Positions 49,168 through 49,197 of a stretch of DNA of 49,197 bases are shown piece by piece. How positions within the stretch are numbered: position 1 is the stretch's first letter; each line of letters begins with the position of its first letter. The position numbers were made by a program, and so were the translations under genes. The notes under the pieces are model-generated. The model had not been told where the DNA came from and did no database searches. It saw nothing but the letters and a program-made list of their open reading frames with translations. This DNA comes from CAYXVU01 sp964468725 (lineage in GTDB: Bacteria; Acidobacteriota; Blastocatellia; UBA7656): the NCBI GenBank assembly GCA_964468725.1, contig CAYXVU010000012.1, positions 1 through 49,197 of the forward strand, written 5' to 3'.

Positions 49168-49197
49168 AAGCCCTCGCCTTTAGGCGACGGCTTTAGC
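49168..49197. mobile_element. Probable IS200/IS605-type terminal hairpin
   Basis: AAAGCCCTCGCC and GGCGACGGCTTT form an 11-of-12-bp hairpin with a short TTTA-type loop at the window's last bases. Such AAAGCC...GGCTTT hairpins are common at the ends of IS200/IS605-type elements carrying tnpB. The element itself, if present, continues outside the window. Confidence 0.45.

Noticed and set aside
52..49197. Dedicated drug-efflux transporter for the product
   Set aside because: No MFS, ABC or RND gene was seen; the only polytopic proteins are E5 and the DUF1772 protein.

Overview
The window is dominated by a biosynthetic gene cluster whose signature is a complete enediyne core cassette on the minus strand (about 33.5-43.8 kb). 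In transcription order it encodes E3/UnbL (DUF1702), E4/UnbV (FG-GAP plus ASPIC/UnbV), E5/UnbU (RnfD-like membrane protein), the iterative enediyne polyketide synthase PksE (KS-AT-ACP-KR-DH-PPTase) and the hotdog thioesterase E10/TEBC. A LuxR-type regulator lies immediately upstream and an AraC-type regulator immediately downstream, apparently in the same transcription unit. These five proteins are the accepted minimal set for making an enediyne polyene precursor. Whether the product is 9- or 10-membered cannot be told by eye.

The organism is not identifiable with certainty. Moderate GC (judged by eye), strong GGAGG ribosome binding sites, Tat signal peptides, many DUF4440/NTF2 proteins and remnants of IS982, IS630, probable ISKra4-like and IS200/IS605 elements suggest a bacterium outside the high-GC actinomycetes where most known enediynes come from. 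An Acidobacteriota-like host is my best guess, on weak evidence.

Layout. 0.2-1.3 kb: tyrosine recombinase. 1.4-7.1 kb (+): HEAT-like protein, VOC protein, SAM methyltransferase, small membrane protein, FAD monooxygenase and a double SRPBCC/START-like protein. 7.0-16.0 kb (-): DUF1772 membrane protein; an accessory PKS pair consisting of KS-AT-ACP and an odd DH-[FkbH with an FkbM methyltransferase inside it]-ACP protein; and a beta-lactamase-fold enzyme. 16.2-18.4 kb: SDR and aldo-keto reductase. 18.7-29.6 kb (-): DUF3052 protein, a parallel beta-helix protein, seven NTF2/SnoaL-like proteins, one of them with a Tat signal, a second VOC protein and two cytochromes P450. 30.1-32.2 kb (+): an unrecognised 220-aa protein and a second double SRPBCC protein. 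32.6-44.6 kb (-): the enediyne operon with its regulators. 45.7-46.3 kb: an eighth NTF2-like protein, with a Tat signal. 47.0 kb to the end: decayed insertion sequences.

Working model (inference). PksE with TEBC makes the polyene, and E3-E5 support maturation to the warhead. The P450s, flavoprotein, SDR, AKR, DUF1772 protein and NTF2-like proteins oxidise and cyclise the scaffold. The accessory PKS pair may make a glycerate-derived, possibly O-methylated acyl group. The double SRPBCC proteins resemble in fold the CalC self-sacrifice protein, and the VOC proteins resemble binding-type resistance proteins, so both are self-protection candidates. The recombinase on the left and IS debris on the right suggest the cluster sits in a mobile or rearranging region. 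No dedicated transporter was seen in the window.
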